This document shows positions 1-14,381 of a DNA stretch of 64,000 bases, piece by piece (within the stretch, counting starts at the first letter, position 1; each line of letters begins with the position of its first letter). Made by a program: the position numbers and the translations under genes. The stretch is from NCBI GenBank assembly GCA_963573385.1, contig CAUYLG010075815.1:23310-87309 (forward strand), in the 5' to 3' direction. The notes under the pieces are model-generated. The model saw only the letters and a list, made by a program, of their open reading frames with translations. It did not search any database and was not told the DNA's origin. Origin of the DNA: Cacajao melanocephalus. Its lineage: Eukaryota > Chordata > Mammalia > Primates > Pitheciidae.

Positions 1-1618
<1,618 letters not shown>

Positions 1619-2999
1619 TAATTGCTCTGCGGTGCCATCCACCTGGAATGCAGAGGTGTCACCAGTAAATGCAGTGATTTACTCTTGCTTCCTGCTCATG
1701 CTGCCCTCATGATACGTTCTCTTGTTAATTCAGACTGTAAATTTTAGACTGAAACAGACTGCCTGCGCGTGCTGCCTTAATAAGCAAAATGCAGCTAATC
1801 TCAAATTTTCCCTCTCTCGACCTGTACATTCAACAAGTTAAGGTGTGCCTAGATTTACAACTGTAACCAGCTTGCACGTCCCTAAGTGGGGCATACATCT
1901 TCAAGCTTCTGGGGCTTTGTTCTAGAGTGCCGCTCATTCTCCCTTTTCTGCTTGTCAAGATCCCCACTGGCCTTCAAGGCCAACATGAATCGCCTCTGCA
2001 ATGAAGCTATAGGAGTTAGCAGTGGCTGTCTGTCTTCACTGTGCTCAGAGCATGCCCAGGGTTCCTTTCCCAGCATTCTGATCACGCGTCCACGTGGTCT
2101 GTTTGATTGCGTGCTAACCTGTGTTCCTTAATAGGCTCCTAAAGACTAGGAATTGCATTTAGTTCATTTCTGTGCCCTTCGCAGACCCAGGAAGAGGTCT
2201 GAATTCTCCCAGGCTGATGAGATGGGGAGTAACCACTAAGATAAAGAAAGTATCTTTATCTTACGTGGTGTTGGTAGCTGGAAGAGTAGGACACTGCCAG
2301 AGACAGAAAGTTGAGTTACACTGTGAAAGGCCCAAATATCATCTCAGGAGTCGGAACTTTACCCTATTGTGAACAGTTGGCTAAATGCCAAATTTCCAAA
2401 AACCAGCTCTGGAAGCTCTCTGTTTCTATCTCAAATCTGCTCACTGTTAGCTGGGTATCCTGGGGCTGGCTGTTTGTGTCTCACTTTCTTAATCTGTGCC
2501 AGGCAGACACTAATAGTCCCCCCTCTCAAGGACACCATGAGGATCCACGGAGTTAGTGCATGGAAAGTGGGGAGGGCACCTGGCCCATAACCATGAGCTC
2601 CCATTAAATACCAGCCACTTTTACCCAGCAGAATATTGCTGTCCTCCTCACTTCTTCTACATATTGGAGGGAGGAAATGAAGAGGTTGCTTTTGCTTTGA
2701 CAGCATCTTCCCCCTTCCTGGTTCAGGAGGCTTGACCTCACACACGAGGCAACTTTGCTGGCTTTCTCTTGTATGTGGGGTCTTGAACTGAACAAACGAA
2801 GGGTATTTCAGGGAGAAATGAGTCTACAGGGCTTTGGTTATCACAGCTGGCCCACCAGAAGCAGCAGGGCGTGGGGCAGAAATGGCTATTCAGGAGAGGC
2901 TGATTGGAGCTCAGATCTGCACCATGTGAGGCTTGGGCAAGGTCAGCCACCCCTCAGAACCTGGCGTCCCCATTTATGGGCGGTGGGAGAATATGGGCT

Positions 3000-3100
3000 C
3001 CTAGCAGGTGATTGAATAATTACTAAGCACAACTGTTTATACAACGTGTTCAGCATAGTCTGCCACATAGCAGATGCAAAATAAATGATAACACATATTA
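3000..3100 (+). repeat. MIR/L2-like 3'-end fragment
   Basis: The sequence 'gtctgccacatagcagatgcaaaataaatga' resembles the common MIR/L2 ending 'gcctggcacatagtaggtgctcaataaatg'. It is an old, diverged fragment in the SLA intron. The family assignment is from memory. Confidence 0.5.
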
Positions 3101-4059
3101 CTTCTGTTATATCCGAAAACTTAGGAGCCAGGTAAAAACGAAAGAGGAAGGGAGTCCTGGAAACAGCCAACTTACATTGGTTTTGAGTAAAGGTTGGTTG
3201 TGGTATTTGGCTTTTAATAACAACCATTGGAGGAGGTGTGGAGACCATAAGTTTTGCATAGACAAAAGCAAACATGAGAAGGATGCTGTCCTAGCAAAGC
3301 TTCTAGGGACCACGAGGCCATGAGGCTACCAGGCCAGAAACATCCAAATCTACCTGCTGCTGCTTGACCATGGGGCATATCTCACTCCAGGCAGCACTAG
3401 CACCTTCCCACAATATGTTCCTTGTCATCAAACCACTCAGTGGATTATAGTCATCCGTTCGCTTCTGTGAATAACTGAAAAGGGTGTGAAAACCTGAAAT
3501 TCTCCTTATGTCCCATTCAGAATCCCCAAGCGGAAACCACATAGCCACTTTGACCTCCACTGGATTCATTCTAAAGACAGAATGAGAGGAACTGTTCACC
3601 AGGGGTTGAAACAGATGTCTAACAAGTTGCCAATAATTTTTATAGTGATGCTTTTAGGCAAATTACTTGACACCTTGCAAGCTCAGTCCTTTTTATTTAC
3701 AACTTGGGGATTAAAATGCAATAATCTTCACAGGATTGCTGCTAGTCCAAAAAAAAAAAAATGCATGTGAAAAATGCAGCACCTAAAGTACACCATGCAT
3801 GCTAGTTACTGAGGGAACAGAGGGCAAGGGCGTAAATGAGCTCTAAAATATGGCTGGGAAAATCAAGGGCTGGGGACCTTGAGGGTCTAGGAACTCTTGA
3901 ATATAGAGTTGTTGGACCCTAAAGGTCTTGAGGACTGTGCATTCTGATGAGCCATGTAGGCAGGGGTGAATGAGACCAGGGTGTCTGAATCCTAGAGACA
4001 GCTGGAGGGTGTCTTTCTTCTCCATTTAAGAGGCAATGAGTTGCTTTTAGCATGAGTCA

Positions 4060-4200
4060 ATAAGATTGATTTTGGTCACATTTCTATGGCCCTGAGCAAG
4101 TTACTTCACCTCAAGATCCTCAGCTTTCTCCTCCCCAAAATGGGTATAAAAACATTGAGTTGATCAAGGGCTCAGTGAGATCCAAGGGGAGAGGCTAGCT
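4060..4200 (+). repeat. MIR fragment
   Basis: It matches the MIR core arrangement 'gagcaagttacttcacctc ... ctcagcttt ... aaaatgggtataaaaa ... gggctcagtgagatc', the sense order of the tRNA-derived MIR element. It is diverged and has no visible target-site duplication. Confidence 0.6.
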
Positions 4201-5059
4201 TAGTGCTGGGGGCATGTGATGTACTTATGAGTGGTGGTTCTTTTGCTTTTTGTCAAAATTTATTTTTCACCCTGCATATTAACCTGTCTAAGGAGGGACA
4301 CTCAGGAAGTGTCCCCTGCCTGAGCTGTACACTGCAGCTGATCTCTCCAGCCTTTGCATCTGACTTCATCTTCCTCGCCTCATAACCTGGGAGGTCGTTT
4401 CAATTTCCAACCCATGACAGGTCATTATTTTAGATTCCCATCCAATTAAATCTCCCTCGAAATTCATGGTCTCACCTCCCATTCCTCCAAGGGCACCTGT
4501 GTGGGTGGACATTTGAGTTCATAGTTGAAGTCAGACTGAAAACCATGGAACAAGGTCTTCCTGGCTGACCCCCTGTGACAGGCTGAGTGTGCTTCTTCTG
4601 CTACAAATTCTTTTCATTCATTGGCAAGGATGCCCCAGAGAGCACTCCATAAATCAGATGGGAGGTGGGACCTGTCAGAGGTGTGATGTGCTTTCAAAAC
4701 CCTGGTGGTGGATTGGAGGGGTGGCTCAGTCCAGCCGGAGACCAGTGGCTCCTCATCCCCTTGGCCACGTCATCTCCCCACAGGGCACAGGAAAAGCACT
4801 GGGGTCAGGGTCTTTAGCCTGAATAAGACTGCACAGAATTTCCTCAATCTCTAAGATGCAGAATCTTAGAGTACAGCAGAATCAAGTCTTTCTGATGATA
4901 ACATGGGCTAGGAAGAAGCCTTCCAAGAGATAGAAGCTATGTCGTGATGTGCCTGAGAGTCGGACATTTCATACAGAGATTTTCATACAAGGGAAAAAGA
5001 AACAGGTTTATTTAATTTTCATTCTTTCTGTGCATGAGTCTCTAGAGCGAAAGAGAGAT

Positions 5060-5275
5060 GGTCTTCATTCTTTCTTTGTCTGCATTCTCTCCTTGCCCTC
5101 TTTTTCTCTTCCCTCCCTTCCCGTGTCTTCTACTTTTTGCACTATTTTCGCCTCCTCCTCTTCCTCCTTCTCCCTCTCATCTTTGCTTTTCCTCCTTGTT
5201 CTCTTTCATTCCTCCTCAGCTCCCTGTCTCCTTTCCTTCTTTCTTTCATTGTTTCTTTTATCTTTCTTCCAAGAG
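5060..5275 (+). repeat. C/T-rich low-complexity tract
   Basis: About 215 bp are almost purely pyrimidine on the + strand (CT, TTC and CCTT runs), in the SLA intron. They create long but meaningless open frames. Such tracts can bind polypyrimidine-tract proteins in the SLA pre-mRNA, but nothing here shows that they do. Confidence 0.85.
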
Positions 5276-5439
5276 GTATATTTAGTCCACCTGTGCCATA
5301 CTAAATGCACAAGCGGGGGAATGAGTGTTGTATGTGGCCCCATTCTCACACCCATGAAGTCGATGGATTGGGCCTTTGTGGGAAACCCTGGAAGGCTGCG
5401 GCCTCTGCAGGCACTCACTTGTTGCCTCGGTTCTTTCAT

Positions 5440-5570
5440 TCTGCAACTGAGCAAAGTGCAAAGTGAAGCTCAGAGAAGTTCTTGGTCATTTACCATGGGG
5501 TTAAATGACCAAGTTAAAATTCAAACCCAAGCTTGGTTGATACTGGATCTTAAACCTCTCTCTCTGCCCG
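5440..5570 (-). repeat. MIR-like fragment containing a 12-bp inverted repeat
   Basis: It resembles the antisense MIR core ('aactgagcaaagtgaagctcagagaagtt ... caaacccaagcttg'). A perfect stem lies inside it: arm CTTGGTCATTTA at 5481-5492, complement at 5502-5513, and a 9-nt spacer. Confidence 0.5.
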
Positions 5571-5795
5571 TACCTGCCTAAATGCAAAGTATACCAGTGC
5601 ACGCTCGCATTTCTCAAACAACTGGGCATGTGACTTTCAGCCTTGCTACTACCTACCATGCCCCTTTGAAGTCTCAGCTCCAGATCCCCTATGGCAATAG
5701 CCAGGGAGCTGCACTGGAGGGTGTCTCAGGACTGCACCCCACCCTGGCTGCAGCGTCCACAGGGTCCCTGACCGGCTATCTGCTTCCCTCCTCAG

Positions 5796-5928
5796 AAGTG
5801 GCTGATGGCCTGTGCTGCGTACTCACCACGCCCTGCCTGACACAAAGCACGGCTGCCCCGGCAGTGAGGACCTCCAGCTCACCTGTCACCTTGCGTCAGA
5901 AGACCATGGACTGGAGGAGAGTGTCCAG
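5796..5928 (+). CDS. SLA: SLA coding exon: SH2 end and proximal C-terminal tail
   Basis: The exon is 133 nt, with acceptor CTTCCCTCCTCAG|AA and donor GTGTCCAG|GTGAGT. It begins EVADGLCCVLTTPCL, the end of the SH2 fold with the SLAP-characteristic Cys pair, followed by the tail segment ending MDWRRVSR. The tail recruits the ubiquitin ligase CBL in characterised SLAP proteins, driving receptor down-modulation. Compared with the human protein as I remember it, there are two replacements here (Thr for Ala before SSSPVT, Met for Val before DWRR). The donor is followed within ten bases by a long TG dinucleotide run. Confidence 0.95.
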
Positions 5929-5938
5929 GTGAGTATGG

Positions 5939-5939
5939 C

Positions 5940-5977
<38 letters not shown>

Positions 5978-5980
5978 ATG
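5939..5980 (+). repeat. (TG)n microsatellite next to SLA splice donor
   Basis: About 15 uninterrupted TG units are followed by interrupted TATG/TGTATG units. It starts about 10 nt downstream of the GT donor at 5929. In the SLA transcript this reads (UG)n. Confidence 0.95.
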
Positions 5981-6746
5981 CAAGTGGTCTGCGAACATGT
6001 GAGCATAAAACAGTGTATGTGCCTAGTACGTAAAAACCATGGCCAGGGTCAGCCAGCCCTGCTGAGACCTGGGGGTGAGCACCCTACCCAGGTGTAGATC
6101 AAGGGAACCCTTGGGTGCTGGTGTGGCCTCAAGCCTCACAAGGTGTGTGGCAGCTCCCTCTGTTGCTGCAAACATTTACTGAGTCTTTATTCTATGCTAG
6201 CAGTATACATTCTGGCTGAAATATACCATCTTTCTCTTTCTAATTGTTAGGATCCTAGAAAGCAATACATCCTGTGTAAATTTAATATTATTTAAAACCC
6301 ACTCACAAAGCTTAAACACATCAGTAGAATCCTACAGTGACTTCTTTGTTTTCTCTAGGAGAAAAAAATTTTCATCAACTTGTTCTGTTTATTCCATTGT
6401 CAGCTTGTGAATTTTAAAAGCTATTTGTAGTTTGGGATTGGTAGGTTAACTTAATAATTCAGTATCAATCCAGAGATCCCACTGGGAAATCAAATAAAAT
6501 CAGAGATCAAAATTATATAAGAGATAAAGAAAACTGCTCTTTCTTATAAATAACAAAAATTAATTTTACCAGAATTTACAGTTGGAAGTGTCAGCCATCC
6601 AAGAAAATAGCAGTTCAAGGAGGTTAAGTGATTAGTCCAAGATCATATGGCCCACAAATATAAGAACCAGCATTAAAATAATCAGTTAGAATAATTGCAG
6701 TTATAGTAGAGTAATTGGTTAGAGTAATAATTAGAATAATAAGTTA

Positions 6747-7105
<359 letters not shown>

Positions 7106-7174
7106 TCATCCCCTCCTCTCTCTATGACCCTCTTGTTTTTCCCATTCTCTGCCCCCTTTTCTTCCAACCCACAG

Positions 7175-7388
7175 ACTGCAGGACGACCATGAGGGAACAG
7201 AAAACGCACTTGGGGTAGATGAGTCCCTTTTCAGCTATGGCCTTCGAGAGAGCATCGCCTCTTACCTGTCCCTGACCAGTGAGGACAACACCTCCTTCGA
7301 TCGAAAGAAGAAAAGTGTCTCCCTGATGTACAGTGGCAGCAAGAGAAAGAGCTCATTCTTCTCATCACCACCTTACTTTGAAGATTAG
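7175..7388 (+). CDS. SLA: SLA terminal coding exon: C-terminal tail and stop
   Basis: The acceptor CTTCCAACCCACAG|A completes the split Arg codon. The exon encodes 70 residues starting LQDDHEGTENALGVDESLF and ending KSSFFSSPPYFED, then TAG at 7386-7388. This is the divergent C-terminal tail of SLAP, implicated in CBL binding and dimerisation. There is a basic patch (FDRKKKS...GSKRKSS) close to the end. Five replacements relative to human are apparent from memory (for example DH for EP after LQ, Ser for Gly in LMYSGSKRK). No frameshift or premature stop is present, so the gene looks intact here. Confidence 0.95.
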
Positions 7389-9203
7389 CCAAGAACAGAC
7401 AAAATGGTTCACGCCCTAAAGGAACAGAGGTTCCAACTATTGCCTGGGATCTTGCAGAAAGCAAAGTTCCCTGATCCCCAGGAAACTCATATATTTTAGG
7501 AGCCAAGAGAAGCCACATGGAGACTCAAAGTTGCATCTTCTCTATCCACATCGTGACCGCAGGAACTCTGGCCTGGTGTCCAATGAGGGCTGTAGCATCA
7601 TGAAACATTGGGTCGTGACATGTTGGGCAATGCTTGGAAGAGCTCAGCATGTATCTATGCACACATTCTGTGTGTGGGACACAGGACAAAGTCACCCTCA
7701 CAAGAAAGTGCACCAGGACCATTCTCCAAGGAACTGGACCTGTCCAAACAGCTACACTCCGAGGTCATTGGAGAGAACTTCTGTATGGCCAAGGCTGAGA
7801 GGGAGAGGAAACAAAAGCTGTGGCCTGGCAGAAGGTCTGCGTTGGCAGATGCATCCCCAGAATGGAACTACTTTAACCAATCCATAGAGACCTCTGGTAT
7901 GCTTTCCTCTCTTTTTAAAGGAACTCCGTGACACTAAACATTAGCCCAAAAAACTTCTTAGCCTTCAATTGGGAGATACCTTGGGCCTGCTCCTACACCA
8001 AAGCATGTGGGTGGAAGTCAGATGGCCTCCCTGATCCTGCAGAGGGCCAGAAGAATGAGAGAGAGGAAGGCTGCTGGCAGGGAAATTGAGGGGGCAAGCC
8101 TAGAACCGCACCAGCTTCCCTGATGTCTGCAGCCATGGCTTTGCAGTGCAGAGAGAGCTTCTCTGGAATGTTGGGATTCTTGCCTACATTAATGCACGAA
8201 CTATTCATTTATTGCCTGAAGAGGCATTGCATTAAGTCCTATGTAATGTGTCATGTAGGCCAGAAAAAAAAAATGCCTAAGTCCCCAACCCCCAATAGAG
8301 GTATTCACAGTGTACACAGGTTAAAAAGTGGTTAAAAAATAATATGTAAAAATAGAAATCACTCATGGCTTAGGATGGAATTGGAGGCAGGTGAGGGACA
8401 CTCAGGAGCTCACTTTCTAGCTGTTCTTCAGAGTGAAAGGGCTGGCTGGATTGGGTAAGAATAGCTGAATTTTTAAAAAAGAAATGGATACATTCTAAAG
8501 GATGAATTTATCCAGTACTTTATTCTAAGAAGGGTCTGGCATCCATATGATGAAAAATGCTGAGCTCCAGGAAAGATGGGGAATCCAAGTGGATTAATGA
8601 TGTCACGCATAATTTTAAGAGACAAGGGAGAAACACAGTATATAGCCAGAGAAGGAGAAGCAGGGATCTTCAGAGCTCCCATCCAGATCCTGTTAGGAGG
8701 AGAGTGGGCTGCAGATGAGTCTATGACTCATGTTTCTCTGTTTCAAAGGGATCCTGGGGAAGGAGGGGCACATGCTTTCAGTATCTTTCCCTGCCTTCGA
8801 AGTCTGTCTGCTCACATAAACATTCCGTCCATCTGAGCTCATTGTGCTAGTGGTATGTATATGTGCAGTTACATGATTTTCTGTATCATAGATTCCAGTG
8901 TGTTTATACCAAGAGGCATCTGTGGTTTCCCCAACGATTCCAAAAGGCTATTTCAAAAGAACCAGCCAACGTATGAGAAATGAATGTAACACTGTGGACA
9001 CTGACTTCCCGCATAAGGCAGGGTGACCCCTGAACTCCAGATGTCTGCACAGCATCTTATGTATTGTTTTCCATTGTGATGAATGTGATTGGAATGCTGG
9101 GGAGCACCCAGAGGGATTTCTAAGTGGGGAGCATTACACTTCGCTAAATCATGTATTTATTCCTGATTAAAATAAACCTAATAAATATTTAACCGTTGGC
9201 ATG
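7389..9203 (+). other. SLA: SLA 3' untranslated region
   Basis: It follows the TAG stop at 7388 without interruption and runs to the tandem AATAAA signals near 9171-9185. The length of about 1.8 kb fits my recollection of the long SLA 3'UTR. A few ATTTA pentamers are present (for example around 9152-9160), but no dense AU-rich element. ORFs inside it are short and unsupported. The 3' end is inferred from the poly(A) signals, not observed. Confidence 0.8.
9171..9185 (+). promoter_or_regulatory. SLA: Tandem polyadenylation signals of SLA
   Basis: There are two canonical AATAAA hexamers at 9171-9176 and 9180-9185. They are followed by a G/T-rich stretch (about 9198-9240, 'gttggcatgtggggagagtttctgggttg') suitable as the downstream element. 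Cleavage is expected at about 9195-9210. Confidence 0.8.
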
Positions 9204-9519
9204 TGGGGAGAGTTTCTGGGTTGAGGGGGATGGGTGGTTCATTCAGAAGCTCTGTGGGTTTCAAATTTTCAAATAAATGTACTACTAGAGGCAAAGATAA
9301 CCCAGAGAAACCTGGTGCCAGTTAGCAATGCAGCATCCTCTTGAGGTGCAGCCTTAAGAAAAACCAGATTGCATGACTTTGGAGGGTATTTTATGAAACT
9401 TGAAGGTAGGCCTAAGGTATTCAAGGGGAGAGCAAATTCTGAACAATTGTTAAAAAAAAAAATCTCGCCTAGATTCTCCATGCATTACTTGTGATAGCTG
9501 CGCTATTCATTCTCCCAAG

Positions 9520-10085
9520 AATTTCTTTCTGTAGATGTTTGGACACCTACCAAATAGACACTGCTCAGGTACTAGGGCTATAGCAATGAAAACCAGATGA
9601 GGTCTCTGATATCATGGAGCTCGACATCACAAATACACAAGACGCTTGGTGATGGCGGTGATGAGGATGAGGGCAGGCTCCAATGCAGTTGCCTGCCAGG
9701 CAGGGTGGCCTTCAGGTCCAGGCTTAGGAAAGGCCTCCAAGCAGAGGCAATGTTTGGGCTGAGGCCTGAAAGGTGAGCAGCAAAGAGTCATGTAAAGATC
9801 TAGGAAGTCTATGGAGTCAGCAGGAATAATGGGGCAATTCCTGCAGGCAGGAGAAGCAAGACTGCACGCTGACGAAGCTAAAAGAAGGCAGGATGGCCAC
9901 GCCAAGGCAGCTAGGGAAGGAGGGAGGGGCCTTAGGAGGCATCAGAAAGGTCCTGCAGGGCCCTAGAAGATATGGAGTGGCATAGGAACCATTCTAAGAG
10001 ACATGAGGAGCCACTGAAATGATCCAAGTAGGGGGTAAGATCGTTTCACTGATATATTTAAAAGATCATGCTGTGTGGAGGAAAA
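9520..10085 (+). repeat. L2-like ancient LINE fragment
   Basis: The order of motifs matches L2-type sequence: 'ggtactagggctatagcaatgaaaacca', 'catggagctc', 'gtgatggcggtgatgagg', 'aaggcctccaagcagag...gggctgaggcctgaaaggtg', 'ccattctaagag...aggagccactga', 'aaaagatcatgctgtgtgg'. It is heavily diverged and lies in the TG intron just past the SLA 3' end. Confidence 0.6.
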
Positions 10086-10129
10086 ATTTTTTAAATTCCA
10101 TCATTGTATTGCCTATTGAAACACAAAGT

Positions 10130-11000
10130 TTGAAATTAAAAGGCCAAAAAAAATTTAATGCAAAAATGAACAAAAGGATAATTTGTGGTGTATTTTGAGG
10201 AAAAAATGGGATTTAAGGTGAAAATAAATTACATAAGGGCAAAGAGAGATGCACAGAAGCAACAATACATTAAGAAGAAACGATGATTGTAACCTATGTT
10301 AATGGGATGATATAGTATCAAAATAGATGGCACAACTGCAACAGGGAAAAATAGATAAATCAATAATTTTATTTGGAGATTTTAATACACAAATCTCAGA
10401 AACTGATATAGTAAGCAACAAGAAGTAAATAAATAAATAGGTAGATAGATTTTGATAACACTATATAACTTATCTGTCAACAAATGGATAATATATTAGG
10501 TCACAGAGAAAGTCCTAATAAATTTCAGAGTCAGCATCCTCCAATTCATGCTCTATGATAATAAAGCAATAAAATTGGAAATCAAATTTCAAAATGATAA
10601 ATAAAAATTTAAAAATGCTAGGGATCTAAAGTCTAAAAAAATCCTTAGGCTAAGAAGAAAATAATGCAGTAAATAAAATATTAGAAATAAATGACATATT
10701 GCTACTTTCCAAAATTTATTGGGTGTAGCTGATAAAATAGTGAGAGGGTGAATTATCGCTTGAAATAAATTCATCAAGAAACAAAGAATGAAAGTAATGA
10801 GATTAATTTTCAACTTAAGAAGCTGAAAGAACAACAGATAGCCAAGGAAACAGGAAGAAAGCAGAAGATGATAATAAGACATCAATGAAACAGACTTTTT
10901 AAAACACAGCCATAGAGAAGACTTTAAAAAGCAAAACATTGTTGAAATAGACTAATGTGATAAAAATATGAACAAGAATGATCAAGAAAGATGAAGGACA
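10130..11000 (+). mobile_element. Ancient L1 (L1M-type) ORF2 fragment, degraded
   Basis: This A-rich stretch has recognisable L1 ORF2 landmarks in sense order ('aatcaataattttatttggagattttaatacac', 'ggataatatattaggtcacagagaaagtcctaataaatttca', 'aattggaaatcaaatttcaaaatgataaataaa'). It carries many stops and frameshifts, and no functional ORF. Confidence 0.65.
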
Positions 11001-14000
11001 ACAAACACAGATCAAATGCAATTCTGCTTGTAACTATGCCTGAAGACAGAGTGTGTCCCTTGCCAGCAAAGACCTAAGATGGCAGGTGTGGTCCTCCTTC
11101 CTCTCCATCCCCTTCCTACTATCTGGAACCCCTGGCAGTCCAAACTCTAACCCTGCAGATGAGGAAAGCCTTAAGAAATGGCAGAGAAATATCTAGAAGA
11201 AACCAGAGCCCCGACTGATCCAGAGACACCTGGACTGCCCTTCTTGGCTGATGGTATAAGATAGAGAAAGAAAGAGAGAGAGAGAGACAGGAAAAGAAAA
11301 AGGAACTTATTTATCCACTAAGCTGCTTTAGTACTGGGTCTCCTTCTTCTATCAACTGAGCATTTTGCTCCAACAGGTATAGAAATAAACCCACCATTAT
11401 TTGCAGAATGAGGAAAATTCATAGAAAACCCAAAGAAACCAACAGGCAAAGTATTAGATGTGACAAAATAGCTCAGCAAATCGCTGAATCAACTTATTTC
11501 CTAACACAGGTATTTTCAAAGCGGAAAATACAATTGAAAAGAAGACAGTGTTGACAAGGCCAGCCAAATGACGGCACATGTAGGAACTTGCCTTACAATG
11601 GTTTCACAAAACTTTTATTTAGAAATGTTCAGAACTGTATGAAAAGACCTAACAAGGCAAAACTACTATGTCCATGGTTACAGTGTTTACCTGATTCATC
11701 AAGGCAAAGCTTAACATCATTACGGTGTAGATTTTTTTCTGAAATTAATGATCAAGTCTATGTCACTCAAACTCCCCGCAAAAATACTGAATAAAACCTT
11801 AATAAACTTATTCTAAAATAAATACGGAAGCATCAAAACTCATGAATAGTTTTGTGAATTCTGAATAGACAAGCATTGCATGCTCACACTATGAGACATA
11901 CTGCAAAAACAATAGAGAACAGTGCTCTGAGCCCAAACTACCATCTCTCTCATCACTTTAGTGGAGCTCAGCATGTCTCTGAACCAAGTGCTGTGCTAAG
12001 TGTTAAGGAAACACTAAGAGGATTACACGCATGTACGTTTTCAAGCATCTAGTCATAGTAGAATTGTAATGAGAGATGTTAGAAAAATAATAAGCATGTA
12101 AAATAAGGCACAGTTTCTAAGAATTGCTAAATATAAGTCTTTTCACTAAGATGAGATCCTCTCCTTCTGTTTCAAGAGATGAGGAAAGGCTTGGAGGCCT
12201 CATTCCAGCTGATCCCTGAAGGACAGCAGGAACTTTCCAGGTGGATACTGGATATGCTGAACACAGAACAGAGTTAAGAAGGCCTGGAGGAAGGCATGGC
12301 ATTTCCTCAGAAGGGTGATAGCCAGGGATCCTGAAGTGTAGGATTCATGCAGGAATGGAGTAAGAAACAAGACAGAACAATTTAGCTTGAGGCCGATGCC
12401 TGAGGCCAGGAGTTCACCCTGAGGAATGCAGACTTGGGGCGATATCACAGAACAGCAAGGGAAATGTTTTCTGGGTCTGTGAATCATACCCCAGAGGACA
12501 AGACCTCCCCTGTCTTAAGACTGTCCAGGGACAGAGCTACAGAAGGCATGTTTGCAACAAGTCACCCTTCATCCTCCAACCCGGCGCCAGGACAGGTGAA
12601 ATGCCCTAGGATGTACTTCTGTCTGGAGTTGCCTTCCCTTGGCAAAGGAAGAGGGAAGAAGGAGCTTGGATTTCTTGAGTTCCTATGTTACACAGGACAC
12701 TTTACAAACCATAAGTCCTGACAACATCTCGAGACCTTGGGAAATAGAATTAATCACATGGATTTGATTTGATAGGTGAAGAATACAAGGTGAAGCGTTT
12801 TCTCCAAGACCAAGATCTTAAAGCAGGCCTATCTGATCTTAGGCTTGGCTCTTTATCTTACACCTTGAGATCCCAAGAGAGTCCCAAATTCCTGGAGAGG
12901 CAGCCTCATAGAGTGGGGAAACATAGGACTTAGCTTTAGCTTCTAATCCTTAACGCAGCTTCTTCCTTGCTGTGTGTTCTTTGGTAGGTTATTAAATTTC
13001 TCTGAGCCTCAGATTTCTTATCTCTAGATTGAAAAATAAAATAAAGTCCCCTTGCCAATCAACGTGAGGAATCTGTGAGATAAGACACTGAAAGTGCTTT
13101 GTGGTCTCCAATGTGCTAAATGAATACTGGTTATTCATTATTATCACAGGATTCCCCTTGACCAATGTTTCAACAGTTCTGGCCCCAAGATTTGCAGAGA
13201 GACTTACGATTTTATCCCAGAATAAATTGCCAACTCACATTCATTTCCCCAAACATCTGTTGATAAAAAACACATTTAAGAGCCGCTAATATATTGAAGT
13301 ATTTTAGTTCTCTCAATTCCAAATAATTTCACAAGCATCCCGAGGACTGCTGGGAGTAGTTGTAAAAGCTGCTTCCAAATGACTAAAACAGATGGAAGGT
13401 TTATTTTTAAATACACTGCCATTTGTTAAAACAGATTAGTATTTGAAATTCCCCAAACACCTAAACCCTCAAAAAGAAAAATCTGCTTTCTGAGCCCATT
13501 GGAAGGTATTTTTGGCATCTTCTGGGTCCTAATGAGTGTCTGGTTTCTGAAAGGGCCCTGGAGAAATCTCTCCAGGATCAACTCAACGCAGGATGGTTTG
13601 TTCTCAATACCAGGAATTGAAAGATGTTTGTGCTCAACTCTCCTGCCACTGAGATGGATTAATATCAGAGGGACAGATTGAAGAAAGTAGGGATCAAAGG
13701 ATAAGACTCACAGAAAGGTGTGGAAGGGAGGGAGCTGGTGTATCCTGTGGGTCCCTGGGCCCTGAGAACAACAGCTGAAACTTCCCCCAGTCATCTGCTC
13801 CTTGATGCCCCACAAGAATTATGGCACATCCACAGACTCTCAGTTGTGCTGTGTGGGGTGCTTGGGGTCTCACGGAGAGCAAGGCACACCCAGCCCCTGC
13901 TCTGCTAGAGCTTGCAGTCTTGTGAAGCAGCACCTTCGGCACTAAGAGCAATTACTTACTTTGGAAATCCTGGTAAACGCTGCACAGGGGACCTACAGGC

Positions 14001-14381
14001 AGCACAAGCCATATAAAGAGGGCTCAGTTCTAGGCTGAAAAGTCAGGAAGGCTTCTCTAAAGGAAAAGTAGGGCAGGCAAAGAGGGGGATGTGGAAAAAC
14101 TGTTCCATGCAAAGGAAACCCTAATGAACCACTCTCAGGAAATCAAAACACTTCGCCATCTAAAATTTTTAGCACTTTAGACATGAGGGAAAAAAAGTCA
14201 GGGGAGCTCTTCAGCATCTTGGAATCATACAAACATGGAAAACTCCAAGCAGAATCCACACTCAGGACAAAGGACAAGAGAAACCCAAGCAATTAAAGCC
14301 AACTAGACTTTCAAGGCACAGGAGAACCACCTCCCCAGCCACATCTACAGTAAGACTGAAGGTAGAACACACACCACTCAC
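11001..14381. other. TG intron, no gene seen
   Basis: This is intronic sequence between the SLA 3' end and TG exon 41. A MIR core is visible near 12940-13130. A short GA-rich run is at 11262-11305. I see no further exon, RNA gene or recent mobile element. Confidence 0.6.
12940..13130 (+). repeat. MIR fragment
   Basis: It contains the MIR sense order 'gctgtgtgttctttggtaggttattaaatttctctgagcctcagatttcttatctctagattg' followed by the end region 'tgtgagataagacactgaaagtgctttg'. It is diverged but clear. Confidence 0.65.

Noticed and set aside
4949..5581. 210-codon open frame on +, the longest in the window
   Set aside because: It is a Ser/Leu/Phe-rich product of the C/T-rich tract in the SLA intron, has a parallel open frame in another phase and resembles no protein family.
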